A program made the translations under genes and the position numbers. A DNA stretch of 64,000 bases from Apus apus. Its lineage: Eukaryota; Chordata; Aves; Apodiformes; Apodidae. The notes under the pieces were generated by a model. It was not told the DNA's origin, ran no database searches, and saw nothing but the letters and a program-made list of their open reading frames with translations. Shown one piece after another: positions 24,661 to 37,108 of this stretch. The DNA is taken from contig NC_067296.1 in NCBI RefSeq assembly GCF_020740795.1, forward strand, positions 1,837,001 through 1,901,000, read 5' to 3'. Position 1 is the stretch's first letter. Each line of letters starts with the position of its first letter.

Positions 24661-25734
24661 GCTGGTGGGGCAGGACAGCTCAGTGCTCTTCTTGATCTCC
24701 ATCCCCTTTCTGCTCAACAGGGATGTTCTTGTCAGCCTCAGGAGTCTCCAGCCCCTTCCTGGTGCCTGCTCAGCTCGGTTTTATTTCATGACTCTGAATT
24801 CCAAATTTATTTCACCAGGTGATCAAGCATTCTTTACCTGTTTCAAACTTGTTTCCTTTCACTTCTTTGTATTTTTGTTTGCTCTTCCATTAAATAGACA
24901 CCCCAATTTTCACAATAATAGGCACAAGTCTCTCATATTTCCACCTGTTCTTTTCCTTGATTTCTTCCTGGGATTCACTAATGAATTAACACAATTGTAC
25001 CTTTTACAATTTATGCAATAAGTCTGAAATACATTAGAATGCTAAGAGCTTCTGGAAACTTCACTGGTTTTCATCTTTGTCATTATTTAATAGGCTAAAT
25101 ATTTACAGTTCTCTGAACACCAGAAATATTTTTGTGGGCAATTTTTTTCACAGATGGCTCAATTCCCATCAAATCTTAATAAAGCTTCCTTTAGGATCAC
25201 ATTGAAGTGTGGTTGGAATTGCAGATAATGCAATTGAGACAAAGGAAGAATAAAAATTGAAGCTGTTTAGCTTTGGCTCAACTTGAGAATAAAATTTCCT
25301 GTTTGGGACCTTTCTGTCAATAAATCAAAATTCTTGCATTGTTATAGAAACCTCATGCAGCATTTTTCAACTATTGTAAAGGGTATTAGAAAAGAAGATG
25401 TGGTTCTCTGAAGAATTACTTGCTTTTGAAATCTTCTATCATAAATAAGTGAAAAGTTGCTTCAAATCCAAAAGAATTATTTGAACATATTTTGGTCATA
25501 AAAGAAAAATGGTCCAGAAACTCAATAGTTTTTTTGTGACTCTTACAGAGAAGATACCCAAACTTGATAGATTCTCAAGGCTTAAGAAACTGTGGGATGG
25601 GCAGGTGCTCCTTGTTGTAATATTGATCATTTATGATAATATTCTATTTGCATACATACATATTGGGAGGGAAAGTAGATTGTAGTGTTGAGTCACATTT
25701 GTTTCTTTCCTCTTTGACAGACAATCAGGAAATC
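24661..25734. other. AT-rich intergenic sequence
   Basis: No gene or repeat family recognised. Confidence 0.6.
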
Positions 25735-25925
25735 TCAAGCTGGTGAACTTGGTTTCAGCCTGGAGTGTCAGGCACTGGGTTTTTTTTAGCCCCTCTCTTT
25801 GGGGAGTCATTGACAAGCGTTTGAAAACCAGCACAGGGCAATTAGTGGGATAAAAGTTCACAAGAAATGACAGAGTCATGCCAAGAATGAAGTTTTGCAT
25901 GAGTGCTTGCACATGTGATAAATCA
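25735..25925 (+). repeat. Direct repeat copy R2 (not CR1)
   Basis: Partner of 22890-23075 in the same orientation, 2.8 kb apart. Similarity starts at CTCAAGCTGGTGAAC (R1: CTCAAGGTGGTGAAC) and ends shortly after TGTGATAAATCACAT. Confidence 0.75.
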
Positions 25926-26825
25926 CATCAAATAACTTCAAGACAGAAGGGCTGTCTGCTGGATCAACTCCTTGTCTTCTCCTAAAATCTGGCATTCCTC
26001 TTTCAGGCTTCCTCTCCCTATATTTAGACTTTCCTTAAATGTGTTATTTTCCATTTCCAAGATCTATCTTCTGAAGGGCTTCCTTCTGAAGGCTTCATTT
26101 TCAATGCTGTTTGTCCAGGACAGAGGTGTTGTCTTGTTTTATCTCCTGTCCCACAAATATGGGGCGTCACCTTTGCTCCTGTCCTTTAAAATCACTGCAT
26201 CCTGGGAGGTGCTTGATACTCTTCAGCACTGCAGGTTGTCATGAACATCATTTCTAGGACTACAAATCATGCCAACCTTAATGGAGGAGCAGGAATGTTC
26301 AAACCAGAAAGCAAAAAGATGAAAAATGGAGTTAAACCTTCAAAAATGCAAGTTAAAAAAAAAAGTCAGGAATGTGAAAAATGGTAGAGGAAAGTATCAC
26401 CTGTAATGCATCTAGGAAAAACCCCTGTTGAGTGAGGGAGTGATATTTCTCCTAAATTGGACCACTTTTTGGGATTGCTGGGTCTGCCACCTTCTTCCAG
26501 CCAAACTGAGAGATCCCCACAACTGGCCTGAAAAGAAAGGGGCACAATTGGGCTCCAAGAGAATAATAAAAACGAGCAGGTTGTAAAAGCTGTGTTTAAT
26601 TTTACCGCCTTAAATGCTCATGACAGCAGAGGTCAGATGATAAATGTGATGTCTTTTCTCACAGGGGACACATTCTGCCTGGGAGAGGTCTCCACATCAG
26701 CCTGGGAAATACCTGCTAAAGAGCAAAGCCCCCGAGGCAAAGAGGTGAGTGCTGCTGCTTGGTGTGTTTTGGGTCTCTCCTTTGGAGCTTAAGACCTGCA
26801 CAGGCCCCTGAGAGTGAAACAATTT
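25926..26825. other. Intergenic sequence, nothing recognised
   Basis: Unique sequence; an A run at 26356-26365. Confidence 0.6.
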
Positions 26826-27003
26826 GGAACAGTTGCCCAGGGAAGCTGTGGCTGCCCCATCCCTGGCAGTGTTGAAGGGCAGGTTGGATGGGGCTTGGAG
26901 CAGCCTGGGCTGGTGGGAGGTGTCCCTGCTCATGCAGGGGGTGGGATCTAGATGAGCTTGAAGGTCCCTTCTAACCCAAACCAGTCTGGGATTCTATGAT
27001 TTC
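26826..27003 (+). mobile_element. CR1 LINE 3' fragment (type I tail)
   Basis: A 5'-truncated copy starting at AGTTGCCCAGGGAAGCTGTG and ending GGGATTCTATGATTTC. Confidence 0.95.
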
Positions 27004-28025
27004 TCCCCCCTCTCAGGGTTTGTTTCCCCTGAATCACAAGTGGCAGCAGTTAGCTCTGGCACACAGGCTATCCCAGACAGTGCATCATTGGCTCCAGCAC
27101 TGCCTTTACCCGTGCTGGATGCCACCTTTCTTTATCCCTCGTGGAAGAGTGTTCACCTAAAGCACATCACTTTGCACCTACCATTGGCTAAACTTTTAAA
27201 CACACAGTTCTAGCAGTTTCCTGGTTGTGCTCTAGTCAACAGGAGCTTAGCAGAGGTGGCAGCTTCCTACCACAGCCTCCACTGCTCGTGTGTCTGGTTG
27301 CCCAGTTGAAGTGTGTGTCTGTCATTCACAAAAGCACCCTCTGAAACATCTCTCGTGTGGGTGACAGTTGTTATGGGTCATCAGAAGAACTTGTTATGGC
27401 AGATAACCCAGTCTGAATGGACCCATCCACAAGAGAATGTACACTGGGGAGTGCTGCACTGGTAGGATCCTGTTACTGGCAGAAATAGGGCTCTGGAAAC
27501 AGGCCAAGCCTCTGCCTCTCAGACTGTGTTAGTAGTTTCAGAATCTGGGAAGTGTAATGTTGGAGTGTAAAGTATCTCCAGTTCTCCTTGAACATTTGTG
27601 TCTTTCTTTTTTCTGTTTAAAATTACATACTACATGTATTATACACACAGATACATGATGTACTTAGATACACGATACATAATTACAATTACACACTATA
27701 TATACTAAAGGTATAGCAAGAAGTTATTTTGTGAGGCCCAAGATGATAACAAAAGGAAGAGAAAAATGTTCCTTTGAGGAAAAAAAAAAAGAAAGGGTAT
27801 TGATTTCATTACCAGATGATAACTACTACTTGCTGGGAATCCTCACATCTCCTGTAGAAGCAGGTTCTGAGGTTTTCAGAGCTACAGGTTTTCATCCTGA
27901 CTTTTAAAAATGCAGATTGATGGCAAGTGTGTGGGAAGGAGCTACTTTCTACTTTCATTTCAGGTCGCTTGCAGCAAGATGGCTTCAGTTATCTCTGTAA
28001 AAGGGGATTTTTATTTTGTCATGTT
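27004..28025. other. Intergenic sequence with an AT-rich cryptic repeat
   Basis: 27625-27715 is built of ACATAC/ATACAT-like units (cryptic simple sequence). No gene recognised. Confidence 0.6.
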
Positions 28026-28415
28026 AGAATCATAGAATGTCTTGGATTGGAAAGGCCTTCTAAAAGTCATCTGGTCCAACCCCCCTGCAATAAGCAAGGA
28101 CATCAACTAGATCAGGTTAATCAGGGCTCAGAGCCCCATCAAGCCTGACCATGAATGTCTCCAGGGATGGGGCCTCCACAACCTCTCTAGGCAACCCATT
28201 CCAGTGATCCACCACCCTCATATGAAGAACTTCTTCCTAATGTCCAACCTAACTCTAGCCTTTTCTAGCTTGAAACCATCACCCCTTGTCCTATCATGAC
28301 ATGCCCTAGTGAGCAGCTCTTCCCCAGCCTTCTTACAGGCCCCTTTCAGGTACTGGAAGGTCACTATAAGGTCCCCCAGAGTCTTCTCCTCTCCAGGCTG
28401 AACAGCCCAGTACCT
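28026..28415 (-). mobile_element. CR1 LINE 3' fragment, older subfamily
   Basis: Starts TAGAATCATAGAATGTC and GGAAAGGCCTTCTAAAAG. Inverted body includes CCTCTCTAGGCAACCCATTCC and CTCCAGGCTGAACAGCCC. Confidence 0.93.
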
Positions 28416-28619
28416 GGGCTGAACAGAGAGGGAATGAGCTGCACTGGGAGCTCTGGGAGCTGCTGAGAGCTGTGTTAACAGAATGTTCATCTGAGCTGCA
28501 GCCAATGCCTTGCCACGTGCCCATGGCTCCAGGTGCAAAGCACCTGCCCTGCTCCTGGGGATCCGACCTAAGGAAACCTGGGGCTGAAAGCACAGCATCC
28601 CCAGGGGGGACGTGGCCAG

Positions 28620-28938
28620 AATGGCTCTGCTCTCTACAACTACCTTGAAGGAGACTGTAAAAAGGTGGGGACTGGGCTGTTCAATGAAGTAACAAGTGAT
28701 AGGACAAGAGGAAATGGCCTCAAGTTGTGCCAAGGGAGGTTTAGATTGGATGTTAGGAAGATGTTTTCAGTGAAATGGTTGTCAGTGGTGGAGTCACCAG
28801 CCCTGGAGGGGTTTAGGAGTTGTATAGACACAGTACTGAGAGACATGGGTTAGTTAAGGACTTGTCAGTGTTAGGTTGACAGTGGGACTGGATGATCTTG
28901 AAGGTCTTTTCCAGCCAAGGTGATTCTGTGACTCTGTG
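28620..28938 (+). mobile_element. CR1 LINE 3' fragment (type II tail)
   Basis: Contains GTGATAGGACAAGAGGAAATGG, CAAGTTGTGCCAAGGGAGG and CCCTGGAGGGG, ending GGTGATTCTGTGACTCTGTG. Confidence 0.93.
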
Positions 28939-28970
28939 CTTCCTACGTTGCTCAGGGCAGGAACCTTCTT

Positions 28971-29055
28971 AGAATCACAACCCGGTCTGAGTTGGAAGGA
29001 CCTTAATGATGATCTAGTTCCACCCCGCCTGCATGGGCAGGGAGTTGTTCCTAAG
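28971..29055 (-). mobile_element. Short CR1 3' remnant, inverted
   Basis: TTAGAATCACAACCCGG, GTTGGAAGGACCTTAATG and CCTGCATGGGCAGGG, the mirror of a type I tail. Confidence 0.8.
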
Positions 29056-29837
29056 TGTTTGCAGAGACCATGCTGTGAAAAAGCCATGAACATGAGGGAA
29101 CTGGTCTCATGAATCACCCTGTGGGTCGCTACACATGGATGCAGTCAAGGGCATTTCCAAATGTCTTGGTGGGCACCAGACTGCCAGCTATAGGGTCAAC
29201 CCACCACATGTTTATTCTTCTCTGCAGGTTGGATGGGGCTTGGAGCAACAAGTTCCAGATGGTCTTTGAAAGAGAGAGATGTTCAAGGAATAGGCAAGAG
29301 TTCAAGGCAAAAGAAATACACTTCTCAGAAGTTACTAGTGATTTGATGACCGAAACATGACTGTTAAATGTGGGCTTTATTTATCTTTGCCATTGGTTGC
29401 TAATCCCCACCATTTACTGTGGTTTGGTTTATTCCCTGCTGTGGCAGTAATAGCAGTCATAAATTTGGTCATGAAAGAGAGGACTGTCTGTTTCTTCTAG
29501 AAAAAGGGAGTGATAATAACAGACAGTGAACTGAATTTGCTCTCCTCCTGGCAACATTTAAGTAACTTTGGGGTGGCAGCCTGCTTACTGGCAAGTGAGT
29601 CAATTTGTTGGTGAAATCTTTCAACAAACCAGGGGTTCCCAGCTCCCCCTGTCCAGAATGGACCCCAGGAGCTTCTGTCCTTTTCTGATACCTCTTTCAA
29701 AATGGATCCCTGCCGTGGGCTTGCTCTGCTGTGCTGCCTGGTATCTTCTGTGCAGCGTCTGTGCCTTGACCTGCAGCTCAAACCTGTGTTAAACTCATCC
29801 ACTTGAGCTGTGACAGCAACTGCTGCCAAAATCACCA
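29056..29837. other. Intergenic sequence, nothing recognised
   Basis: A scrap of CR1 (GGTTGGATGGGGCTTGGAGC) lies at 29227-29246; the rest is unassigned. Confidence 0.6.
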
Positions 29838-30275
29838 AATCACAGAACGGTGGGGGTCAGAAGGGACCTCTGAAGATCATCTAGTCCAACCCCCTGCTAG
29901 ACCAGGAGCTCCTAGAGCAGATCACACAGGAACACGTCCAGGCGGGTTTGGAATGTGGAGACTCCAAACCTCCCTGGGCAGCCAGTCCCAGGGCTCTGGT
30001 ACCCTAAAATAAAGAAATATTTTTTTGATGTTCAGGTTGAACCTTCTGTGGACCAGTTTGTGCCCATTGCCCCTTGTTCTGTCCCTGGACATCACAGAGG
30101 AGAGTCTGGCTCCATCCTCCTGACACCCGCTGTAGGTAGGTATTTATAAGCATTGATCAGATCCCCCCTCAGCCTCCTTTTCTCCAAGCTGAACAGCCCC
30201 AGCTCTCCCACCCTTTCCTCATATGGTACATGCTCCAGCCCCTTAATTATCTTAGTGGCCCTAAAATGAATCATC
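29838..30275 (-). mobile_element. CR1 LINE 3' fragment (type III), inverted
   Basis: Starts CACAGAACGGTGGGGGTC and includes GATCACACAGGAACACGTCC; the minus strand reads [20 protein letters not shown], a CR1 ORF2 C-terminal motif. Confidence 0.95.
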
Positions 30276-33200
30276 TGAGTTGTCTCCTGAAAGGGGACAA
30301 GATTTGCTCCGTGTTAGAGGCTAAAAGGGAATGTCTGCAAACAGCAGGGAAGTGTTGAGCACCAGGATCCCTGGATCTCCAGCCAGAGCTTTGTGTCATC
30401 AGGAGCAGAACAACAGCCACAAAACCAGTGTCCGTGGTGGCAGAGCTGTGGAACATGCTCTGAAAGGCAATGGCTCTGAAGGGAAGTGGTCCAAGAGGCT
30501 TTAGTGCACAGGGTTTCCAACTCTTGGAAAGCTTTTCAGGAGGAAGGGGTGTGTGGAGAGGGATTTTAGTCCTTCTCCAGTGCTGCTGGCAAAGAGAGAA
30601 ACAGGCTAAACCAGTCATATGGACACACCTGCTGGGATTCCTGAAAGCCAGGCTGTCCTCTAAGGGATGTTTCTCTTGTGAAAGGGTTTCTTACAGACAG
30701 CCTCTCTACCAAGCCAAAACCTGTCCCTTCACCAGGGACTTGCTGACACCAGCCTACTGGACCAATATATTTCAGAGCATTTCAAACAAACACCCTTTTT
30801 TTTTTTTGCAAGGCTTCAGTCCAGCCTTGGCCATGACTGCTGCTCCACAACTGGGAGCTTTGCAAGACCAGAAGATGCTCTCCAGGGTGCTCCTGGAGCG
30901 AGGAACCTGCTGCCAGCACTGCAGACTGCTCAGAGCTGAGGTTAGCAGCTAAACAGCTCCATCCTTTTGAAGATGGAGATGGATAAGTCCTCCTGATGCT
31001 CACATTTCTATGCTAAAACCCAACAGAAAGTTGAACTCTGTGGTGTGGTGTGGGAAATGCAGCAGAGTGTGAAGTGTGGTGTGCATGTGAGTCAGAGCTT
31101 CAGAGACCTCCAGGCATGTTTCAGCTGCTTTGTCTCTCTCTGTTTGACTGCAGATCAACATCAGGGAAAAAACATGGTTTTCCCCTTCTGAAACTTGAGC
31201 TCCTGATTTCTGTTTTCTTTCTCACTCGGGTCAATATAAACAAAAGTATTCAATAGAAAGGGAGATGCTTACTTGTTTATAATTCCATGTTGTTGTTTTT
31301 TTATACTTGTGGGAAACCTCAGACAACTCTTGGGGAGCGCAGGGTTTTCCAGACAGCTGCACTGAGAAGATATTGCTGCTACTGACAGATACAGGAAAAG
31401 TGGTGCCTGGCTCCCCTTTCCACCTAACGTTTCTTTTTTTGGACCTTACGTTCAAGCCCAGACAGAGCTGGGAGCTACTTTGTGTTTAGTTTTCTGTTTA
31501 AAATTCAAAAACATTAGCTGGGTGGTCAGAAACCTTGGCCTATCTAAAGGCTTTCCCTTCAGAGAGCACCCCAGAGCCACTAACAAGCCTGTCTCCTCCT
31601 CTGGGCCACAATCCCCTCATTTGTACCTCTTTTGTTGCTTTTTCTTTATGACTGGTAATCAGTTTTCTGTTTGGCTTATTGCTGTAAGGCAGCTGTTTGC
31701 TTGGCAGCTGTACTGGGAACATGTCCATCATCTGCAGCAACTGAAGAGAGAAGCACCAGCCAGAACCCAGCTCACTTGCCCCTTGCTTCTGCAGTTAAAT
31801 AATAGGGCAAGTTCTGGTACAGGTGAGGGAAAGGGAGGGTTGCTTCTTGCTCTGTATGGATTCAGGGTTCCTTCAAACATGATGTTCTGGACTTTCCCTT
31901 CTGTAAAACCAGCAGAGGCTGAGGTGACTGCAGAGAACCCACTGCTGTGTGAGCATGTCCAGACGAGGGAGGGGGGGAGACATGAGGTTGTCCTTGGCAT
32001 TGCCTCTTCCATCAAGCTGCAGTGAGATCATCTGTCCAAGCAGGGCTACCAGGATGACATGATTGCAGCTGTAGGGGTGGCCCACCACACCATGGCTTGG
32101 AGACCCACCACCTCCCAAGGTCAAGCCCAATGCACATATGGCCTGAAAAGGAAGCCCAACTGCTCCTTCACGGGCGGGTTTGGTGCCAAAATGTGGTTCT
32201 TCCAGCTGCTTAGCAAAGCCAACACAGCCATGGTGGCCTTATGGAGAGGGTCCTGGGAAATCTTTCCTTGCTTTCATGCAAGACTACGGGCTGGTGTAGG
32301 AACCCCTGGGTTTTTAGCTCCTGCAGACTTTTGTCCCTCTGCTGATGACAGGCAATGAAATCACTGTCCGTTCCCCAAGATGAGCCCATTGTTGAAGCCG
32401 TGGGTTTAGCAGCTCAGCTACGTCTCGATATGTCAAGAGTTACTTCTGTCTATGTCAAGTGGTTTTATGCCAGATTTGAACTATAGTTTTGTCCTGCGTG
32501 CTCAGGCTGTAAACAATCTTCTTTGTGTATTTCCTCATAGGCACAAAAGCAGCATTCTGAGACCAACATGAGGTTTTAAAATATATTTTTTTAGCATCTT
32601 GAGGACGGATTGACCAGAAATTAGGGCTCGTAAAGCAATGTCATGCTGCTAACAACCTAAACATACTATTGTTTGTAAAGAAAGCCACGTCCAATCTTCA
32701 TCTAAGACATATTTATCCTGTTTCACTGCGTGGCTGAATCATCTGGCTGTCCTACAAAGTTATTTTTAATATTTTCAGCACCTTGTCCCCCTTGGATGCA
32801 CTTGAATTGTTAGATAACTCAAAAAACCTGATGACGTCCAATTTATTTTCTTTTCAAACAGCTGCCTGCTTGTCAGAGTCCATTCTAAAGGAAGGCTGAT
32901 CACTTTGGTGTATCTGCTACAGGAGCTGTACAGGTCCTATGGTGATAAACACAACCTACAGATGTGCTCAGGAACAGGTTCTCTTCCAATGCTTTCATAA
33001 ATCCTACAGACAGAAGAGGTGATGAAGAAAAACTTCAGAAGCAAAGGTCTGAGTTACCAATGATAATCAGGTGTCTGGAATTAGTGGGAACGGGGCACTT
33101 AATAACTTCTCATAGCCTGGGGCAATAGGAAATCTCAGCAGTCCTGAGATCCTTCAAACCTTCCTTAAGCCTTGCTCAAGCTCCCACCAGGGAACTTTCC

Positions 33201-34137
33201 CATGCCACCTGTATTTCTGCAGCAGGCACATTGACAACCACAGAGGGTCCCAGCACTTGCTGAGCCAGAGGGAATGAGAGAGGTGGCCAGTGGTGAAAGC
33301 TTTGTCCTCAGAGATCTGTGAACAACCACCTCTGCTTGGATGGTTTCAGTGTTTCATGCAAGTGGGGCATTTTGGAAGGAAGCCACAGAATATCCTGCTG
33401 CCCATTTTGTCCCGTTACTAGGGTGAACACTGAAGAAACAGGTGGTGAGAGTTCAACTCTGTGCTCTGGAGATAAAAACGTAATGGAGACCATTTGCTTT
33501 CCCACAGCCCGGGTGCTCTGGCTCCACGTTTGTAGGTGACAGAGCAGCTGCCTCCTGGTCGTACCACGTTGGCTGAGTTGCAAGGCTCCTCCTCTGCTTG
33601 TGTGCTCTGGTGGGAGGCTGGACATCTAACTGTGGGCTGAGGCTCCCACCAGGTCCAGCCTGAGGTAATTTCTTCATATGGCACAGAGAGGCAAGGCCCA
33701 GTTGGGACAGGGAAGGCAGGAAGCAATGAGCTGCTTCCTCTTCTGCAGCCCCTCCAACGTGGTGCCAGCACCTCAGGGACCAGGTGCTCCCCCTGGCTCC
33801 GTGCTTCTGAGGACCAAAGGGCAATGCAAGGAAGGATTTAGACCCAGAAGCTCTCCCAGCCGTTGTGGAGCTCCATCCCTAAGGGCTGATGCAACCTTCC
33901 TTTGTTTTCATGGGCACCAACAGCCTCACTGGCAGCATCGTTTGCTGCCAAGACCAGTTCAGTTATTGTGAAGCAAGAGGTCTGTGTAATTCTCTTTGAG
34001 ATGATGTGATGCTGTAAGGACATTTGTGTTTAAAGTTTGTGTTCTCTTGTCTTTCCTCTTTTCATTTTACACAACTTCCTAGCTCCCCTTGCAGCAAGTC
34101 TTGCTGTTGTACATTGTGGTGACTTTAAAGAGAACAT
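30276..34137. other. CR1-free intergenic block
   Basis: 3.9 kb with no repeat family recognised. Several 100-180 codon open frames (for example 31480-32025 on + and 30470-30952 on +) show no family resemblance and overlap frames on the other strand. Confidence 0.55.
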
Positions 34138-34290
34138 AGGGAAGCTGTGGCTGCCCCATCCCTGGCAGTGTTGAAGGGCAGGTTGGATGGGGCTTGGAGC
34201 AACCTGGGCTGGTGGGAGGTGTCCCTGCCCACGCAGGGGGTTGGATCTAGATGAACTTTAAGGTCCCTTCCAACCCAAACCACTCTATGT
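34138..34290 (+). mobile_element. CR1 LINE 3' fragment (type I tail)
   Basis: 5'-truncated at GGGAAGCTGTGGCTGCCCC; ends CCAAACCACTCTATG. Confidence 0.95.
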
Positions 34291-34747
34291 TCAGACATGC
34301 AGGGAGTCCTACAAGTCTTCCTTAGCTCATCCATGACAGTGACTGCCAAAGCAGGTGACATTATCCAAATGAGCTCCTTTGGAGTTCACTGCACTGCTTG
34401 GATCCCCACGGTGGGTTTGGTGTCATCACTGAGCTAAGGCTTTTCCTTTTGGATGAATTCTTGTCAGCCTTCTGGACATACTGGTCTTTATTGATTGAAG
34501 AGTCTTTCTCACCTTCTGAAGGAACAGTATTTCCAGTTTGCTTCTGCTATCATAAAATATGAAAAGAAGATCAAGGAATCAAATGTTATTTTGGACTTTC
34601 TTAAGTAATTAGCAGGATCAAACCAGATCCTTTCTGCCAGAAATCAACATAAGGTCAGCAACTGAACTTCAGGATGTCAGAGGTAGTAGCAACTTTATAA
34701 CTTTTCTATAAGCAAAACCATGTTATGCCTAGAATGGCACATTTAAA

Positions 34748-34821
<74 letters not shown>

Positions 34822-36117
34822 ATGTACCAAGAATCCAAAAACTATGAAGAACTCTGGGCCTCCCATTTTCCAACCATGACTATCCAGAAATCTCATTTAG
34901 GAATGTGGGTGAGTTGCACAGAGTCACTCAACCCAGCTGACCACTCTGGTGTTTGAAACCCTTTCCTAGCTTGTACAATAACGTGCTAATTAAAGAGACT
35001 GAAGAGCACTTTTCCTAATCCTTCTGATTTTCCTCCCACAGCCTCCTGCACCCTCTGTCTGTACAGCTCATGCTGGTTGCCTGGTCTGGCTGCTACATTT
35101 GTCCCTGCAGCACTTGACATCACACACTGACCAGGCTCTTCGGGCAGTGCCAGATGGTGAACTGCTTGGAACGGGGTTTTAAAAACCCACTTAATGTTTG
35201 CCTTTTCCTTTCTGAGAGATTTACCTTGACTGGGCTTAAGTCAATCAGGTATGTAGTTAGAAACAGAAAGATAAGCTGCTGCTTAAGTGAAATCAATACA
35301 TGCACAAAGTCTCTGCCTACGTGACAGTTTGGAAATGGACCTAATTGCTTTCTTTTTTTTTTCTTCTTCTTTTTTTTTCCTCTCCCAGGACTGAATTCCA
35401 GAACCAAGATGCAGTTTGATTCTGTCTCAATCCTTTAAAAAACTGTGTTGCTTTATACTGTCAAATATCACGGATAGGGAAGTGTCACCTTCCAGCTAAG
35501 GGGCTACCACAAGACAATGATTTAAAACATGTGCTGGTGTGTATCCATTTTCTTCCTGCTCAAGCCCTGAGAGAGAAGGTGGGATTTCCACCAAATCTGG
35601 AAAATGTTATTTTGAAATACAGACATGGAACAGGGTGTTTTCTGGCCATTAAATTAGAGCTCATTCCTTGTTTAAATGGATGCAGTTCAGTTCTGGTGTA
35701 CGTGTAGCCTTGCTCTTGGTCAAACCTATTGATAGTTTTTCCTCAGCCTAAGAATAGCAACAGTGTTTAAATTGCTTTTGATCTCAATTACCTCTCAAGT
35801 GCAGGAAAGTCTTAAGCGAAAAACTGACACCTCTGCAAATGTGACTGTGTTGCAGGTGGTTCCTGCAGCTCTGGAAGAGGCAAAAAGGCTGATGGAGCTG
35901 GGTAGTATTGATGTGATTTTGCTTGTGTACAAAAAAAGGCACAAAGTCCTCTGTTCCTGTGTATACAGGAGGAATTGAACATGAACCATGTTCTCGGCTT
36001 TCAGGACCAAGCCTTGTTTCACCTGCTCTTTCTCAACCATGTTTAGATGTTTGTCCAGGCTGTATGTTCAGTTTCCTGGCTATTTTTTTTTTTTTTAATG
36101 CCCAAAGGTGTTTCATC
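34291..36117. other. Intergenic sequence with microsatellite and a coding-like frame
   Basis: Holds the ATCT microsatellite, a T/C-rich run at 35351-35382, and a coding-like stretch at 35807-35911 described in the findings. Confidence 0.6.
34748..34822 (+). repeat. (ATCT)n microsatellite, about 18 perfect units
   Basis: About 75 bp of uninterrupted ATCT/TATC tetranucleotides, long enough to be polymorphic. Confidence 0.98.
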
Positions 36118-36145
36118 ACAGAATCACTTAGGTTGGAAAGGACTC

Positions 36146-36338
36146 TGTGGAGCTGCCTGAGAGGAGGTTGGACCAAGGGAAAGTTGGTCTCTTCTCCAAA
36201 GGAACAAGTGTTAGAACAAGAGGGAACCGCCTCAAGTTGTGCCAGGGGAGGTTTGGATTGGGTATTAGAAGAAAGTTCTTCCCTGGAAGGGTGGTCAGGC
36301 CCTGGCACAGGCTGCCCAGGGACAGTACCTGGAGATGT
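36146..36338 (+). mobile_element. CR1 LINE (type II), left half split by a nested CR1
   Basis: Body from GGAGGTTGGACCAAGGG through CAAGTTGTGCCAGGGGAGG to GCCCTGGCACAGGCTGCCC. Sequence then switches abruptly to a second CR1; the matching tail resumes at 37001. A short inverted CR1 scrap (CACAGAATCACTTAGG) precedes it at 36117-36143. Confidence 0.85.
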
Positions 36339-36343
36339 TGTTT

Positions 36344-36998
36344 GAGCCAGCAATGTGCCCTTGTGCCCTTGTGGCCAAGAAGGCCAACGGCATCCTGGGG
36401 TGCATTAGAAAGGGGGTGGTTAGTAGGTCAAGAGAGGTTCTCCTCCCTCTTTATTCTGCATTGGTGAGGCTGCAGCTGGAGTATTGTGTCCAGTTCTGGG
36501 CCCCTCAGTTCAAGAAGGACAGGGATCTGCTTGAGAGAGTCCAGTGCAGAGCCACAAGGATGATTAAGGGAGTGGAACATCTCCCTGATGAGGAAAGGCT
36601 GAGGGAGCTGGGTCTCTTTAGCTTGGAGAAAAGGAGACTGAGGGGTGACCTCATTAATGTTTACAAATACGTAAAGGGTGAGTGTCAGGGAGATGGAGTT
36701 AAGCTTTTCTCAGTGATGACCAGGGATAGGACAAGGAGTAATGGATACAAATTGGAGCATAGGAGGTTTAAGGTGAATATCAGAAAAAATTTTTTTACTG
36801 TGAGAGTGACAGAGCCCTGGGACAGGCTGCCCAGAGAGGCTGTGGAGTCTCCTTCTCTGGAGACATTCAAAACCCACCTGGATGCGTTCTTGTGTGATGT
36901 GCTCTGGGTGACCCTGCTCTGGCAGGGGGGGTTGGACTAGATGATCTTTCGAGGTCCCTTCCAAGCCCTAGGATTCTGTGATTCTATGATTCTATGTT
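36344..36998 (+). mobile_element. CR1 LINE (type III) with open ORF2 C-terminus, nested
   Basis: About 655 bp, from GAGCCAGCAATGTGCCCTTG to GATTCTGTGATTCTATGATTCTATG. An uninterrupted frame at 36335-36940 (201 codons) covers the reverse-transcriptase C-terminal region of ORF2 ([59 protein letters not shown]). Lack of stops suggests a comparatively young copy. It is dead as a mobile element because everything upstream is missing. TGTTTG at 36339-36344 and 36995-37000 may be a target-site duplication. Confidence 0.93.
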
Positions 36999-37000
36999 TG

Positions 37001-37108
37001 TGGTCCTGAGGGACCTGGGTTAGTGATGGACGCATTCGAGTTGGGGTAATGGTTGGACTTGATGATCTTGAAGGTCTTTTCCAAGCAGGACAATTCAGTG
37101 ATGCTGTG
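37001..37108 (+). mobile_element. CR1 LINE (type II), right half after nested insertion
   Basis: GGTCCTGAGGGACCTGGG, GGTTGGACTTGATGATCTTG and CTTTTCCAAGCAGGACAATTC form the type II tail that completes the element begun at 36146. Confidence 0.85.

Noticed and set aside
30470-30952. 160-codon open frame on +
   Set aside because: Matches no family I know and includes a poly(T)-encoded Phe run; treated as chance.
31480-32025. 181-codon open frame on +
   Set aside because: No recognisable domain, overlapping frames on the other strand and low-complexity-free but random-looking composition. No splice or promoter context.
36335-36940. 201-codon frame as an independent gene
   Set aside because: It is the C-terminal end of CR1 ORF2 in a 5'-truncated element, so it is annotated as part of the mobile element.
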